The notes below the pieces were generated by a model. It searched no databases. It worked only from the letters and a program-made list of their open reading frames with translations, and was not told the DNA's origin. Below are positions 21,378 through 32,704 of a DNA stretch of 64,000 nt, in pieces. Origin of the DNA: Thozetella sp. PMI_491 (taxonomy: Eukaryota > Ascomycota > Sordariomycetes > Chaetosphaeriales > Chaetosphaeriaceae); the NCBI GenBank assembly GCA_021432635.1, contig MU270084.1:124001-188000 (forward strand). Direction: 5' to 3'. The stretch's first letter is position 1, and each line of letters begins with the position of its first letter. The translations under genes were made by a program, and so were the position numbers.

Positions 21378-22919
21378 ATGCTAATCCCACTCCTCCGCCG
21401 ACCGGTCATCGCCATCGCCGGCCTAGCCTGTGAGACGTCGACCTTCACACCATCCCGCACGCGCGCCCCTGCCTTTCACCCTGAGCGCGGCGATGCCATC
21501 ATCGAGCGCAACAAGTTCCTCGGCCCGGGAACTGCGCTGGGGGGCGCGGCAGATTGGCGGGGCATCCTGACGGGCCACGCATTGCCAGGCGGCATGGTCA
21601 CCCGCCCAGCCTTCGAGGAGCTGGCGGCCGAAATCGTCGACCGCCTGCAGGCGCTGGTCGCCGAAGGCACTCAGCTGGACGGGCTGTGGTTCGACATCCA
21701 CGGCGCCATGGTGGTGGAAGGCGTCGTGGACGTCGAGTTCGAGCTACTGCGGCGCATCCGTCAGGTGGTAGGGCCGAATGTGATAGTTTCGGCGTCAATG
21801 GACTTGCACGGCAATGTCTCCCGCGAGCTGGCGCACCAGTGCGATCTGATTACCTGCTACCGCATGGCGCCGCACGAGGACACCTGGGAGACGAGGGAAC
21901 GGGCCTGCCAGAACCTGGTCGACGTGCTGACGCAGAGGACCCAGAAGGAGCCGCGCCCACTCAAGGCATGGATCCCCATCCCGATCCTCCTCCCCGGGGA
22001 GCAGACGTCGACGCGCGACGAGCCAGCCAAGCACATCTACGCGGCCGTGCCTGGCGTGGAGGCCACCGATGGTGTGCTAGACGCCGCCATCTGGGTCGGC
22101 TATGCATGGGCGGATGAGCCGAGGAACAGGGCTGTAGTGGCTGTGACGGGCTGGGACCGTGCGGCCGTGGCCGCCGGGGCCGAGAAGCTGGCCAAGCTCT
22201 TTTGGGACGCCCATGCTGACTTCAAGTTTGTTGCCCCCACGGGCACTTTCGCCCAGTGCTTAGACGCCGCCCTGGCGTCGCCTGCGCGGCCCTACTTCAT
22301 CTCAGACTCTGGGGACAATCCCACGGCAGGGGGGTCCGGTGATGTCACCTGGGGTTTGACCCAGCTGCTCGCGCGGCCCGAATTCCAGAATCCCGCCGGC
22401 CCTACCGTCATCTATGCAAGCGTCCCAGGCCCTGAGGCGATCCGCATCGCCACCGAAGCTGGAATTGGCGCGACCGTGACCGTCACTGCGGGGGCCGAGG
22501 TCGACAACATTCACGCAGGCCCCATCACCCTTACGGGTCGCGTGCATGCCATCAAGCACGGCGACAAATATGCCGAGACCGAGGTCGTATTGCAGGTCGG
22601 CAGCGTCTTTGCCATCCTCACCAAGCTGCGCAAGCCTTACCACAAGGAGCACGACTTCACAGATCTGGACCTAAAGCCTAGAGAGGCCGACATAGTCATA
22701 GTCAAGATTGGCTATCTAGAACCCGAGCTGTATGACATGGCTAAGGACTGGATGCTGGGCCTCACACCCGGTGGCGTCGACCAGGATCTAGAGCGGCTCG
22801 GCCACCACCGCATCCGGCGACCGATGTGGCCGTACGATAAGATATTCGAGAAGGAGCCGGATTTACACGCGAGGTTCATACCCATGTCCGACCTGCCGCT
22901 CACTGGACCCGATGAATAA
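21378..22919 (+). CDS. M81-family metallopeptidase (MlrC/microcystinase-like)
   Basis: A single-exon, 513-residue protein. The N-terminal MlrC domain carries the expected metal-binding motifs: WFDIHGAM (D106, H108), MDLHGNVS (D142, H144) and YRMAPHED (H166, D168). The C-terminal MlrC domain begins near residue 310 with DSGDNPTAGGSGD. Family members are zinc enzymes, typified by the bacterial microcystin-degrading MlrC, which opens small peptides. Fungal relatives are widespread but their substrates are unknown. There is no signal peptide, so the enzyme is probably cytosolic. It converges on an oxidoreductase gene 265 bp away. The two may share a detoxification or catabolic role, but only proximity supports this. 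Confidence 0.9.
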   Translation: MLIPLLRRPVIAIAGLACETSTFTPSRTRAPAFHPERGDAIIERNKFLGPGTALGGAADWRGILTGHALPGGMVTRPAFEELAAEIVDRLQALVAEGTQLDGLWFDIHGAMVVEGVVDVEFELLRRIRQVVGPNVIVSASMDLHGNVSRELAHQCDLITCYRMAPHEDTWETRERACQNLVDVLTQRTQKEPRPLKAWIPIPILLPGEQTSTRDEPAKHIYAAVPGVEATDGVLDAAIWVGYAWADEPRNRAVVAVTGWDRAAVAAGAEKLAKLFWDAHADFKFVAPTGTFAQCLDAALASPARPYFISDSGDNPTAGGSGDVTWGLTQLLARPEFQNPAGPTVIYASVPGPEAIRIATEAGIGATVTVTAGAEVDNIHAGPITLTGRVHAIKHGDKYAETEVVLQVGSVFAILTKLRKPYHKEHDFTDLDLKPREADIVIVKIGYLEPELYDMAKDWMLGLTPGGVDQDLERLGHHRIRRPMWPYDKIFEKEPDLHARFIPMSDLPLTGPDE

Positions 22920-23183
22920 GCGTCAAGAAGAGCGTATGGCAAGCGAGCATAGGCGTCACTCCCGTAGCATATACCCACGAGCAAGCGCCATAATCCGTCC
23001 CCCACGTCTGCCTATCCCGTAGTACTCGCTGCTGCTGAGCCATTCCTTGATGATGTGAGACTGGATGAGCGGGCATGTTAAGGTTAATCTTAGTACTGTT
23101 TTGTCTATTCTCTCCGAGGCACATATTCCTAGATTCTTGCATTCTAGTAACTCCTCCTAGGCCGCCCATGCCCATCCTACGGC

Positions 23184-24167
23184 TCAGTGCTTCACCACGA
23201 TCTTTCCACCGGTAGCGTGCGAGTCGAGCGCGCGGTGAGCGCTTTGGACATCCTGGTAGTCGAATACAAGCGCGGGCCGTGCGTCCCACGCGCCCCGCTC
23301 GATCTTGGACACGATCTCCTGCAATGGGACCCCAGAGAGCGGAAAGTCTGGGCTTCCGAGCACCTTGCTATGGAATAGGCTGAAGTGCACCCCAGACTGC
23401 ATCTCGACCATGGGGTTGAAGTCGACGACAGGAGCCAGGCCGCCGAGCCAGCCGGCCTGCAGCATGCGCCCTCCTGGGCGGGTGAGACCGATGCTCTCCA
23501 CCAGCACTCGGTTGCCGATCAAGTTGAGCACCTTGTCGAACTTTGGTGGCTGCTCAAACTGCGATGCAAGACCCCCTTCTTCCCGCTTCACGTCGACCGC
23601 CCCCATGCTCTTGAGCCAGCCGAAGCGATCTTCTTGCCTCGTCGTGGCGGTGACGACCGCACCCGCGTCAACGGCCAGATGCAGAGCCGCCTGCCCGACC
23701 GTCGAGGTCGCCCCTCGGATCAACAGGCTCTCACCTTTCTGGAGATCCAGCACGGTAAATAGGCATGACCAGGCCGTGCAATACACCTCTGGGACAGCCG
23801 CCAGCGTCTCCCAGGCAAGATCCGTCGTGATCGGGACGACGTTGGATAGAGGGACGTTGACGAACTCCCCGTAGCCGCCCGGGCGGTCGCGGCCCATGCC
23901 GCCCATCACGCCGACAACCTTGGTGCCGACGGCAAAGTCGCCCGATGGGCATGCCTCGACGACGCCGACGCACTCGAGCCCGGTGATGGGGTTCCAGGCG
24001 TCCCACTCGCCTATCCGCATCGAATGCTCGGCGTGGTTCACGCCGAAGGCCCGCACGTGGATGAGGACCTCGCCGGGGACAGGGTCGGGCTTGGGCACCC
24101 GCTGGATCTGCAGAACTTCGGGCCCTCCGAACTTGGTGATGACGATTGCGTCCATTGTGTTAGCCAT
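23184..24167 (-). CDS. NADPH:quinone oxidoreductase-like MDR enzyme
   Basis: A single-exon, 327-residue member of the medium-chain dehydrogenase/reductase superfamily. The N-terminal GroES-like domain shows PEVLQIQRVPKPDPVPGEVLIHV split by typical turns, and GLECVGVVEAC, which lacks the zinc-ligand cysteines of alcohol dehydrogenases. The Rossmann half begins with LLIRGATSTVGQAALHLA, the variant nucleotide loop of quinone and enoyl reductases. The ending GGKIVVKH is usual for the family. It probably reduces quinones or unsaturated carbonyls using NADPH in the cytosol. The length is normal. It converges on the MlrC-like gene. Confidence 0.88.
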   Translation of the reverse strand: MANTMDAIVITKFGGPEVLQIQRVPKPDPVPGEVLIHVRAFGVNHAEHSMRIGEWDAWNPITGLECVGVVEACPSGDFAVGTKVVGVMGGMGRDRPGGYGEFVNVPLSNVVPITTDLAWETLAAVPEVYCTAWSCLFTVLDLQKGESLLIRGATSTVGQAALHLAVDAGAVVTATTRQEDRFGWLKSMGAVDVKREEGGLASQFEQPPKFDKVLNLIGNRVLVESIGLTRPGGRMLQAGWLGGLAPVVDFNPMVEMQSGVHFSLFHSKVLGSPDFPLSGVPLQEIVSKIERGAWDARPALVFDYQDVQSAHRALDSHATGGKIVVKH

Positions 24168-26032
24168 GGTGGATGTATGGGAATATATAGGGATGCTGCT
24201 TGGTGACTCCAGGGTGAGGTTCTTGGCACATCATCATTGCCAGGTGTGAAAGGAGACAGATATATAGCCAAGTCGAGATAACTTCACTACGTCACCGATA
24301 TACAACGCCATGGTTTTTTGATCGTGGTTCTGAGGTTCCCTGTTCTTCCAAGACCTTCGTGATCCTGTCAATACCGCCCTAGTGTGGTGTTTCACTGCAT
24401 TTCGGGCCTAGAGAATGTCGTCGATAGGGCGGCGGCGGATGACTAAACCTAGTCGGCAAAATAGCTCATTTGAGGAGGATATCCCGCAGATGCAGCTGTC
24501 GGAGCCATTGATAGGACGTCCCCAATGCCGATTTACCGGCACAGAGCACTTGCAGATGCCACCCGGTATCTGTTAGAGTGGTGATCTAGGTTCGATCGCT
24601 GTTCTATGTTGCTTCGGCGCACATTGCTTACTCAACCGCCGAAGCCACTATCCCCTCCTTGGTTCGGATCCGAAGGTATACGAGTCTCAGGAGCCCGGCG
24701 TAATGGTTAGTGGAACTTGCCGAAGCTAACAGGTATCTACATATCGGTCAGCCACGCAATATCATGTCAATAGCTGAGCGCTCGTCCACCTGAAAGGCGT
24801 AATAGTAAGTGGCGCTTAGCGGAAATATATCCTCGTAGAGAGCAATACTCCGCATCGATTGGCCCTCTATCCCCCATCATCCCACCAAGGATCAGTACTA
24901 GTTCAATGACTCGCATCAAGATGGCAACTGCGTGACGGATTCACGCCTTCCCCAATGGGAGGAAACCTGAATTCCAGCTCATTTCTCGTTATCAGGCGGT
25001 TGAGGCCCAAGGGGAGTGGCCGAATGTAACCCTGAATATCTCAAAGGTTAAACTTGAGATGAATTTCCCCGACCTATTGGGTACAATACAGCCCCTGTTC
25101 GCTGGTTGGTGTGGGAATTAAAAGCCACTGTCGTCACCTTTAGACATCGAAGAAGCAATCGACCTTAGATGCATAGAGCTCACAGGGCCAGCAGAAAGCC
25201 AAGAGGGCCACCAAGGAGCCAAAGAACCGGTAGCGAGCCAAAAGGGGCAGCAAGCCTCCAGCAACGTTTCCTGGCTTTCAAACCCTCATGCCTGGCTGGC
25301 CGTTGCCTTGTACCAAGCTAACAAACATACGGGGGATGGATTGTACACGATTGCTGGAACTTCATGGAAATCAGGTACATAGCCCTACATGGCAGCCCAA
25401 GACAAGAGGCGTATCACAACTGCGGCTTGGGCCAAACTGCGCTCCTACCTTATTTGAACCTTTCGGAGGTTTCAGCCGATGCTTCATTGCCACCCCCGCG
25501 CCTCATCATACATGGGACCGTAGTTGCGTTCACTCTCCGTCGTGAAATAACTCTGACCTCGACGTCATCTCCGAGAAATATCACACAAACTACGCTGGTA
25601 GGGGCGTTCAAGGGTTTGAAACCAAAACCGTGGTTCAGAGAAGCCTCATACTCTCCCTTTTTTTTATATCCTTTTATCTTTTTTCTTTCCCTTTTCCATT
25701 AGACCTCCTCCCATATGTACAATAGGAGGTCTATGAGGGGGAAAAACAAAATAGAAAACGGTAAAGTTATCGTACAACCATAGAACAGCTCGTCGTGTCC
25801 GTCATAAAATGGCTGTAACGGAAGGGGGATATATTTCTCGTGTCCCAACCAAGCCTTGCCGATGTTGATCCGTACCGGAACCTATCCTTAGGGCATCCCG
25901 CCCTGCTAAACGTAATGAGTGACGAGCTGAGCCCTACTGGCTCCCGCGCTTCCGAACCAAGTAACTCCGCATCATGTTATACAAATTCGTCATCCTGTCC
26001 ATAACCCCATCTCCTTGCAGATTTAGAAGAAC
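24168..26032. other. Intergenic 1.9 kb
   Basis: No convincing gene on either strand. It contains the upstream region of the oxidoreductase, a T-rich tract near 25655-25690 and the hairpin listed separately at 25701-25732. Short open frames here show no family resemblance. Confidence 0.45.
25701..25732. repeat. Small perfect inverted repeat (hairpin)
   Basis: AGACCTCCT at 25701-25709 pairs with AGGAGGTCT at 25724-25732 around a 14-base loop. One further T-A pair outside makes 10 bp. It follows a T-rich tract. It could be an RNA 3'-end structure or the remnant of a small inverted-repeat element. Nothing else supports either reading. Confidence 0.5.
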
Positions 26033-27539
26033 TTAGAAGAGTAGGCGGGCGACCAGGCTCCGGGCCTTCCTCTTGCCAGCCTTGCCCTTCCCTTTCGCGT
26101 CAGGGCCTTCAGCGGCGGCAGTAGCGTTACCAGCGGCCGCAGCCCCGGCGCCCGCAGCCGCAGCCCCGGCGTCGGTGCCCTTGCCGGCCTTGCCGGCCTT
26201 GCCCTTTCCTTTTCCATCGGGGCCTACCGCCGCGGCTGTCGAGTTGCCAGCAGCCGCAGCTGCTCCGGCGGCGGCGGTCGCGGCCCCAGTGTCTTTGCCC
26301 TTGCCCTTGGCGTCTGCCGTGCCGTTCCCGGGAGGCGGAGGAGGAGGAGGAGCAGCAGCGGCTGCTCCGGCAGCGGCGGTCGCGGCCCCAGTGTCTTTGC
26401 CCTTGCCCTTGGCGTCAACCGTGCCGTTCCCGGGAGGCGGAGGAGGAGGAGGAGCAGCAGCGGTCGAGTTGCCAGCAGCCGCAGCTGCTCCGGCGGCGGC
26501 GGTTGCGGCCCCAGTGTCTTTGCCCTTGCCCTTGTCCTTGCCCTTGCCCTTGCCCTTGCCCTTGGCGTCTACCGTGCCGTTCCCAGGAGGCGGAGGAGGA
26601 GGAGGAGCAGCGGCGGTTCCGTTAGCGGCAGCTCCGTTGGCGGTAGGTGGGGGAGGAGGTGGTGGGCAGGGAGGCGGGGGAGGAGCAGTCCCGTTGGCAG
26701 CCGCAGCAGGCGGAGGAGGTGCACCGGCAGGCGGAGGCGGAGGAGCAGTACCGTTGGCAGCTGCTGGCGGGGGAGGGGGGGGAGCAGTCCCATTGACGTC
26801 CGGTGGCGGGGGAGGAGGTGCACCGGCTGGCGGAGGAGGAGGCGCGGTACCGTTCGCAGGTGGGGGAGGAGGAGGGGGGGGAGCAGTACCGTTGGCGGCG
26901 GCGGCCGGTGGTGGGGGAGGAGCCGCACAGCCGGGACCCGCGGCGGGAGGAGGAGGGGCTCCACTTGGAGGAGGTGGTGGTGTTCCGGCAGGTGCTGGAG
27001 CGGCGGTGCCGGTTGCAGGAGCCGGGGCAGATGCATCAGCGGCTGCTGAGGTGGCATCGGCAGCAGGAGCTGTGGTTCGCAGTTAGAGTCGCGGCTCTGA
27101 AATGGCTTGGGGAAGGGGTTTAAGATGTGTACCTTCAGTGGCAACGGCGGTAGCAGCACCATCGGCGGCAGCAGGTGCGCTCTCGGCGGTTGTTGTGTCA
27201 GCTGAAGTTTCGGTAGCTCCCTCTTCTTCAGCGACAGAAGCCTCGGGGGATGCTAGTTATGGTTAGACGCCATGCATCTTTAAAAATGTCTTCGGTTAGG
27301 GAGCACGAGGACATACCATCGGCGGCGACGGCAGCCGCACCGGCAACAACGAGTGAACTCTCGGCAGGTTCCGCCGCAGCAACTGGGATAGCTCCTTGCT
27401 CTCCTCCGAAAGCCCCTTGGGCACGGTTCACCAGGTGTTTTCGGTCTTTGACGGGACCGGCGAGGACCACATTGCTGCTCAGCAACAGCGCGGCCACGAC
27501 GGCCTGCCGCCAAGAGGGAATGAGTGTCATCCTGGACAT
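26033..27539 (-). CDS. Secreted Pro/Ala-rich repeat protein with Asn-Gly-Thr and Lys-Gly repeats
   Basis: Three exons (27539-27317, 27252-27133, 27069-26033) total 460 codons with the stop. Donors are GTATGT and GTACAC, and both acceptors follow CTAAC-type branch sites. The N-terminus is a signal peptide (SWRQAVVAALLLSSNVVLA, cleavage near residue 27). Acidic, Ala-rich sequence follows, then about 150 residues of polyproline blocks separated by ANGT and AGAP, so many potential N-glycosylation sites. Next come tandem units of PPPPPPPGNGTVDAKGKGKD with poly-Ala spacers, and a basic C-terminus (GKRKARSLVARLLF). I know no named family. The composition suggests a cell-wall or extracellular matrix protein, or a secreted effector. 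The low complexity means the opposite strand is also open for 337 codons, but only this strand has a signal peptide and splice-supported exons. Confidence 0.8.
26258..26610 (-). repeat. Tandem ~100-bp coding repeats
   Basis: Three near-identical copies of a unit of about 100 bp begin near 26258, 26360 and 26481. Each encodes a poly-Ala spacer, a TDKGKGK run and a polyproline-GNGT block of the secreted protein. The third copy carries extra Lys-Gly codons. Such units are prone to copy-number change. Confidence 0.8.
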
Positions 27540-30500
27540 TTTTGTGTAGAGAAAGGAACGGATCGACCGGGTCTGGAAGCAGAAAGAGGGTGAAAGTACA
27601 ATATAAAAAGGCGTCTACGCTGTAGACCCAAGGAGTGAAAGGAAGAAGAACCAAATGAGGAAAAAGACAACCGGTCAGAGTGTGGCTCACAAGACATCAG
27701 ATGCGCGACACTAGACGGGGCGGAGGGAGACTCTTATACTGAACCGTCGAACTCGGCAGACGAACCTCGACCTCCCCTACCAGACGAAAAAGAAGCTCGT
27801 GGGGAACCGGAGCCGGGGCAGGGGGTGTGAGCCAAGAAAGACAAGCAGGGGTCTCGATCTGAGGCTCCCTGGTGTTGGAATCGGACAATATTCCGTGGCG
27901 GTGACTCCCTGTCTTGCAAAATGCCTCTCGTGGTCTACCCTGGTATCCAGTTGACACATCGACAGCGAACACGAATCATCAACCGCGCGACCCGTCCCCA
28001 TTACGGGAGTGGAATAGCCAGAGGTAACGGCCGTCCGAGCCCTCTCTTGAGGTAGTAACTATCAGAGGAAACCGCAGCGAGACAAACTACGGGCGACAAT
28101 TTTAGAAAATCGGGCTAGTCGCGCTGCGTCCTCGCACGGATGGGTTCCCATCTGGTCGGAAGAGACATCGGGCCTCCTCCAAGGCTTTGTTGTCTCTCGA
28201 ACGAACACCAGAGCCCGCAGGATGAATGAATGGACCCCGGCAGGCTCGCCCCTTCACCTAACGGCATGCTGCAGCAAATGCCGGGTGGGGGGAGGAACTG
28301 TACAACTCCACCCTTGCATCCCCCCCCCCCCCCCCCTCCCCCCCTTGAGGACGTGGGTTGAATGAAGCTTCACCCGACCATCCGACCCGTAGGCCGTGGC
28401 CAGGGCGTCAAACCGATCTGATAAACTGGGTCCAGCCGGGGGTTCTAGCTCGCGGAACCTCAGGCGATCCCTCCGATCGCTGCAGATCAGAGCCAGGCGG
28501 CGCTAACAGAGCCTCAAACCACCCCTGCGACCCAGGGCGTTCAGCACGGACGACCCCCTCCTCAGAGAGCGCCTCAAAAAGGAATGGTTGGTCGCCAAGG
28601 CCGAAGTTGAACGGCCTGCACCCCCAACCCTAACCATTGTCTCAGAGTGTGTACAGACGACGGTGGCGGTGCACTGGCAAGACTGGGGAGCTATACAACG
28701 TCGAGTGTCGCACCACCCGCCGAAGAGACGAGAAAACAGGAGAGGGCGGTCCGCACCAAGCTAAGTATTTGAAATTTGGTCACACTCGGCGCGCACAGCC
28801 TCCCACGCCGCCAACCCTGTTCGGGTCGCGATGCCGCCTGCCAGCGCGCGCTCCTCCTGCCCCCCCCGTCACTGGTCCTCTCGCCTCGAGCACGGCGGAG
28901 ATCAAGACTTGGCCAGCAGTGCCAATCCCACCCCGACCAGGAGGCGCCGTCGCTTGGGGATGCGGGCGGTGCGCATGATGTAAATGTTCATCCTGGCAAC
29001 TACACGCGGATCTACGTAGAGTTGCGCTGGTCGTCTGTTCTGGCCCATGCTATGCATATCGGGTCCCTCGTCCCAAGTGTCTAGGCTCGCGACAAGTGCG
29101 CAGGTACTTCCTTCTCTGTTCCAAGATTTGGCATCCCCAAGCAGGGTACCCCATGGAAGAGCCGCCCCATCCATGACAAAACTTCCTACGCGAGGTGGCG
29201 ACGGTGTCTAACTGTATTGTATTGACGAAACTGTCCTTAGGCAGACTAAAGGTCGTGGACGTCCGGCAAAATGCCTCCGAGCTGTTGAAGCTAGATCGGG
29301 AATACTTCCTGGGACGTTACGGTTGACGTGTCGCGCACCGCCGACTAGCCCGAGCGCGGCTTACTGAATAGATTAATCAAGTCGTGCGATGCGAATAGCA
29401 GCAGTATGTGCGGGTCTAGAGTGCCCGGTGTAACGGAAGAGGATTTCCCCCTTCTCTGCAAGAGACAGTTCTTGTCTCCGCTTCTCCGTGGCTAACGATG
29501 ACCCGATGTTGCATGGGGAGCAACAAAGCTCCTGTCAGCTGTCTACGGGTCTTCACAGCCTCACGGGAGCCACTGGATCCATCAGACGAGTTAGCCCCTT
29601 CATTCCGGTAAGCGCCACCCGACGTGGAATTCCAACGGTTACCGCTTCATCGGCCTGCCCAGAATGGCGCAGCCTGCTAGGAGAATATTCTCGAATGCCA
29701 CCGTTCTCCTGCCCTCTCCTCCTCATTTGCCGGTAGTTAGGCTAGGCTAGAGTCTCAGGTGACACTTGCTAGGCGCGAAGGCAATCTAGATGCAGCATCT
29801 ACACCTCCTTCTCAGTATCCCCCGTGTTTGAGGCCCTTAAGGCCTGGCCGGCGGCTGAGAACGACGGAGGCAGTTTGGATCTCGCCACACCAGAGATCAT
29901 CAGCAGGCGAGTTTCGAGACGTAAAAGTCCAGTGCGTAGGTCCTTTGTTCGCCGCCGGATAAGGAAACCCGCCATGGCCCTAGCGGCGCATAGCAGTATC
30001 ATGAACTGTTTGGGGATACATGAGCCCGCAAGATTTACCCTGTTCATAGCCCACCGGTTTAAGGTAGGAACCGTGCTTGACATTTGCACCGGGTGGCTAC
30101 TCCCTCGTAAGTCTGGGTCGGCGACGTGGATCCCTTCTCGGATCAGTTAAGCGTTGCGAGGTGGTGCGGACTCTGGGCGAGGGCTTGGAGTTCCCGCGAT
30201 CGATCACTCCAGCAAGCCCCTAATCATGATTCATTCTGAACTCGTTCGTTTCATCAACTACACCTCGGGGTTCCTTTTCAATAGTATGTGCCACAGCCGA
30301 GCCCCTCTCTGGTCGCGATCGACCAGTCGTCCCTCTTCTTTACTCGATAATATTCCTGAAAGGCCATTGAAAGAGGATTCCGACAGCGACCATTGCCTTC
30401 TCCATGCCCAAGCAAGGACCTGCCTCGCGTTACCTTCTAACCAAGCCGGTCAATCTCCACTAGAAGCAGTTCGACTTAGTCTATTCATTTGCTCGCTTGG

Positions 30501-32065
30501 ACTCTTGCGCTGACGATGGGCTTGAATGAAACTAGACAAGCACGACCGGTTGACAAGCGACTCGCGTCGATTATTTTGACTACTTGCTTCATTCAATCAA
30601 GACCCGTCTTCAACAATGCTAGTTGCCACGTTCCCCCAATCCCGCAGGTGTTCTCAACATCGTCTTGCTAATCACTTCTCAAATTAAGCAATAGAATAGA
30701 CAGACCTCCGATAACCCAATACGCTCTCGTCGTCGTCGTTATCGTTACAATAGGTGTTGCCAACCCTTAGCTGGTAGCCTCCTATAACATGAATACCATA
30801 GGGAACGATCGTGGACATTCAATTGCCACCTGAGATGGGAGAGAACAACAAGTGCAGTACCTTTACCGACTTCTCTAAGACTTTCTGTTTCCTCGTCCCT
30901 AGCCCAGACCTTTTAGGCTTTCCAGAACTTACCCCGGCTGTGGGCGTGGACACAAGGTGCCGGAAGTCACCAGGAGAGAGAGCGGTAGGGTCCGAGCCGC
31001 AACCTCGCTAACTCGGTATAGGGTATACTCCTTTATACTAGTAGAAGTCATGGCAAGGTATTGGGTCCAAAATTCTAGATGAATGTGCTATAACCTACCC
31101 ATACTGTCGCTCTCCAGGTCGTTGTCGTTCCGACCCTCGCCTGCGTGCGCCAATTTGCCTTGGGATAGACACAAGGCTGCATGTGCATGGGACACGGTAA
31201 AATACACGATCCATGATCTGAACGGCGAACAATATGGACTTTTGACCCGGACTCGGGAAATGAAAGCCGAAGAATGCTAGACGGAGCGTCGCCGCTCGCC
31301 TTCGCGTCTCCAGGCTCGATAGACCCGGAATCTCGCTGCCAAGTCCGGAGAGATCGGAGTAGTGGAGACGCCGGCCTACCATATTCGAGACGCCCCACCA
31401 GCGCCGACAAAGCGGACAAATCCAAACTTTCCGCTCTCGAGGTTCTAGTACTACCACGCGTGCCAGAGTGACTCGGCGACTTAAAGGTATGAAGCTGATC
31501 AGTGGACTGCTAAAGGAGCCTGACCTTAGCTAGCTAATATCGTGGTTTTTAGTAGGAAGCGTTTACGAGTCCATTCTTGCATCTTCCCTCGGTTCCGGCC
31601 CAAGGATTTTGGGTACAAACCCATTGGTACAAAGCCCTTGGTTTGGTACAGAATCGGCGGTCGGCAATTCGCAACCCCGCGGTTGCTCCCGCAAATATGG
31701 GGCCGTGCGAGAGCCTCGCCGCCTCCACACGGCGATTTTATATTCTCCGGCCGAGTCGCATCCGACGAGAACGCTATGTCGTGGCGCCGGCCCCCCCGTA
31801 GGCAACCCTAAATGAGTCCCGCGTCTCGGCCGTTAGAGAACGCCGGCGGCCACGTCACGTATCACAGCATTGTAGAGATCGCCTACTTATAGTGGACGAG
31901 GCATCCCTTGGCGGAATCCTGAGTCTACTACCGCCACCGCCATTTACATCAACTCGCACAAGCAACCCACACCGATACGCCTGCATCTGCTACGATCTTG
32001 TTCGGCACCCTACCTCTCGACATAACCCAAAACCCCAAACTCCCAAACTTCCAAACTTTGACGCA
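27540..32065. other. 4.5-kb gene-free block
   Basis: It begins with the upstream region of the Pro-rich gene. A C16 run at 28320-28335 is followed by more than 3 kb with no gene I can support. The longest open frames are short and look like nothing known. About 28360-31850 has the same featureless mid-GC texture as the block near 19 kb. The last 200 bp is the promoter of the FMN reductase. No terminal repeats or target duplications were found. Confidence 0.4.
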
Positions 32066-32704
32066 ATGGCAGCTTTCAAGGTTGGCATCATCATCGGAAG
32101 CACGCGTGTCGTGCGGGTCGGGCCTCAAATCACCACCTGGGTCCTCGACGTGATCAAAGCGCACCTTGCGGCCCAGCCCGGCAGCCCCGACATCACGTTT
32201 GACCTCATCGACCTCGCCGCACTCAACCTCCCGCTGTTCGACGAGCCCGGCGTTCCCAGCCGCATCACCAGCGCAGAGGGGTATGTGCACGAGCACACGC
32301 GGGCGTGGTCGCGGCGCATCGCGAGCCTGGACGGCTTCGTCTTCGTCGCGTCGCAGCATAACTGGGGCATCCCCGCCGGGCTGAAGAACGCCATCGACTA
32401 CCTGTTCAACGAGTGGAAGGGCAAGCCGGCGGCCATCGTCACGTACGGCGGGCACGGCGGGAACAAGTGCGGCGAGCAGCTTGGTGTCGTTCTGGGCGGC
32501 GGCATCGACATGCGCGTGGCTGGCCAGCCGCTGAACCTCGCTTTCGCGGGACGCGAGATGCTGGTCAGCGCCACGAAGGGCAAGGAGCTTGGTCTCGACG
32601 CCAGGCCCGAGGCTGAGAGCGCACCGTGGGCGGACCGGAAGGGTGATGTCGTCGCACTGTGGGAGCAGCTGCTCAAGCTGCTCACGGAACCCGCTTCTGC
32701 ATAG
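32066..32704 (+). CDS. NADPH-dependent FMN reductase family protein
   Basis: A 212-residue flavodoxin-fold protein. The phosphate-binding loop is IIIGSTR (residues 8-14), followed by VGPQITTWVLDVI. The second flavin-contact segment reads ASQHNWGIPAGLKNAIDYL, and KPAAIVTYGGHGG follows. These are the hallmarks of the NADPH-dependent FMN reductase/azoreductase family, which transfers hydride from NAD(P)H to flavin and then to quinones or other acceptors. The ATG at 32066 was preferred over upstream in-frame sequence because the fold starts right after it. The protein is single-exon and cytosolic. The gene stands alone between two long spacers. Confidence 0.9.
   Translation: MAAFKVGIIIGSTRVVRVGPQITTWVLDVIKAHLAAQPGSPDITFDLIDLAALNLPLFDEPGVPSRITSAEGYVHEHTRAWSRRIASLDGFVFVASQHNWGIPAGLKNAIDYLFNEWKGKPAAIVTYGGHGGNKCGEQLGVVLGGGIDMRVAGQPLNLAFAGREMLVSATKGKELGLDARPEAESAPWADRKGDVVALWEQLLKLLTEPASA

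Noticed and set aside
25288-25702. Two overlapping short plus-strand frames
   Set aside because: Short, no family resemblance, no splice context.
26073-27086. Plus-strand 337-codon frame rich in Pro, Leu and Ala
   Set aside because: It is the antisense of the spliced, signal-peptide-bearing Pro/Ala-rich gene. Low-complexity GC-rich sequence keeps both strands open.
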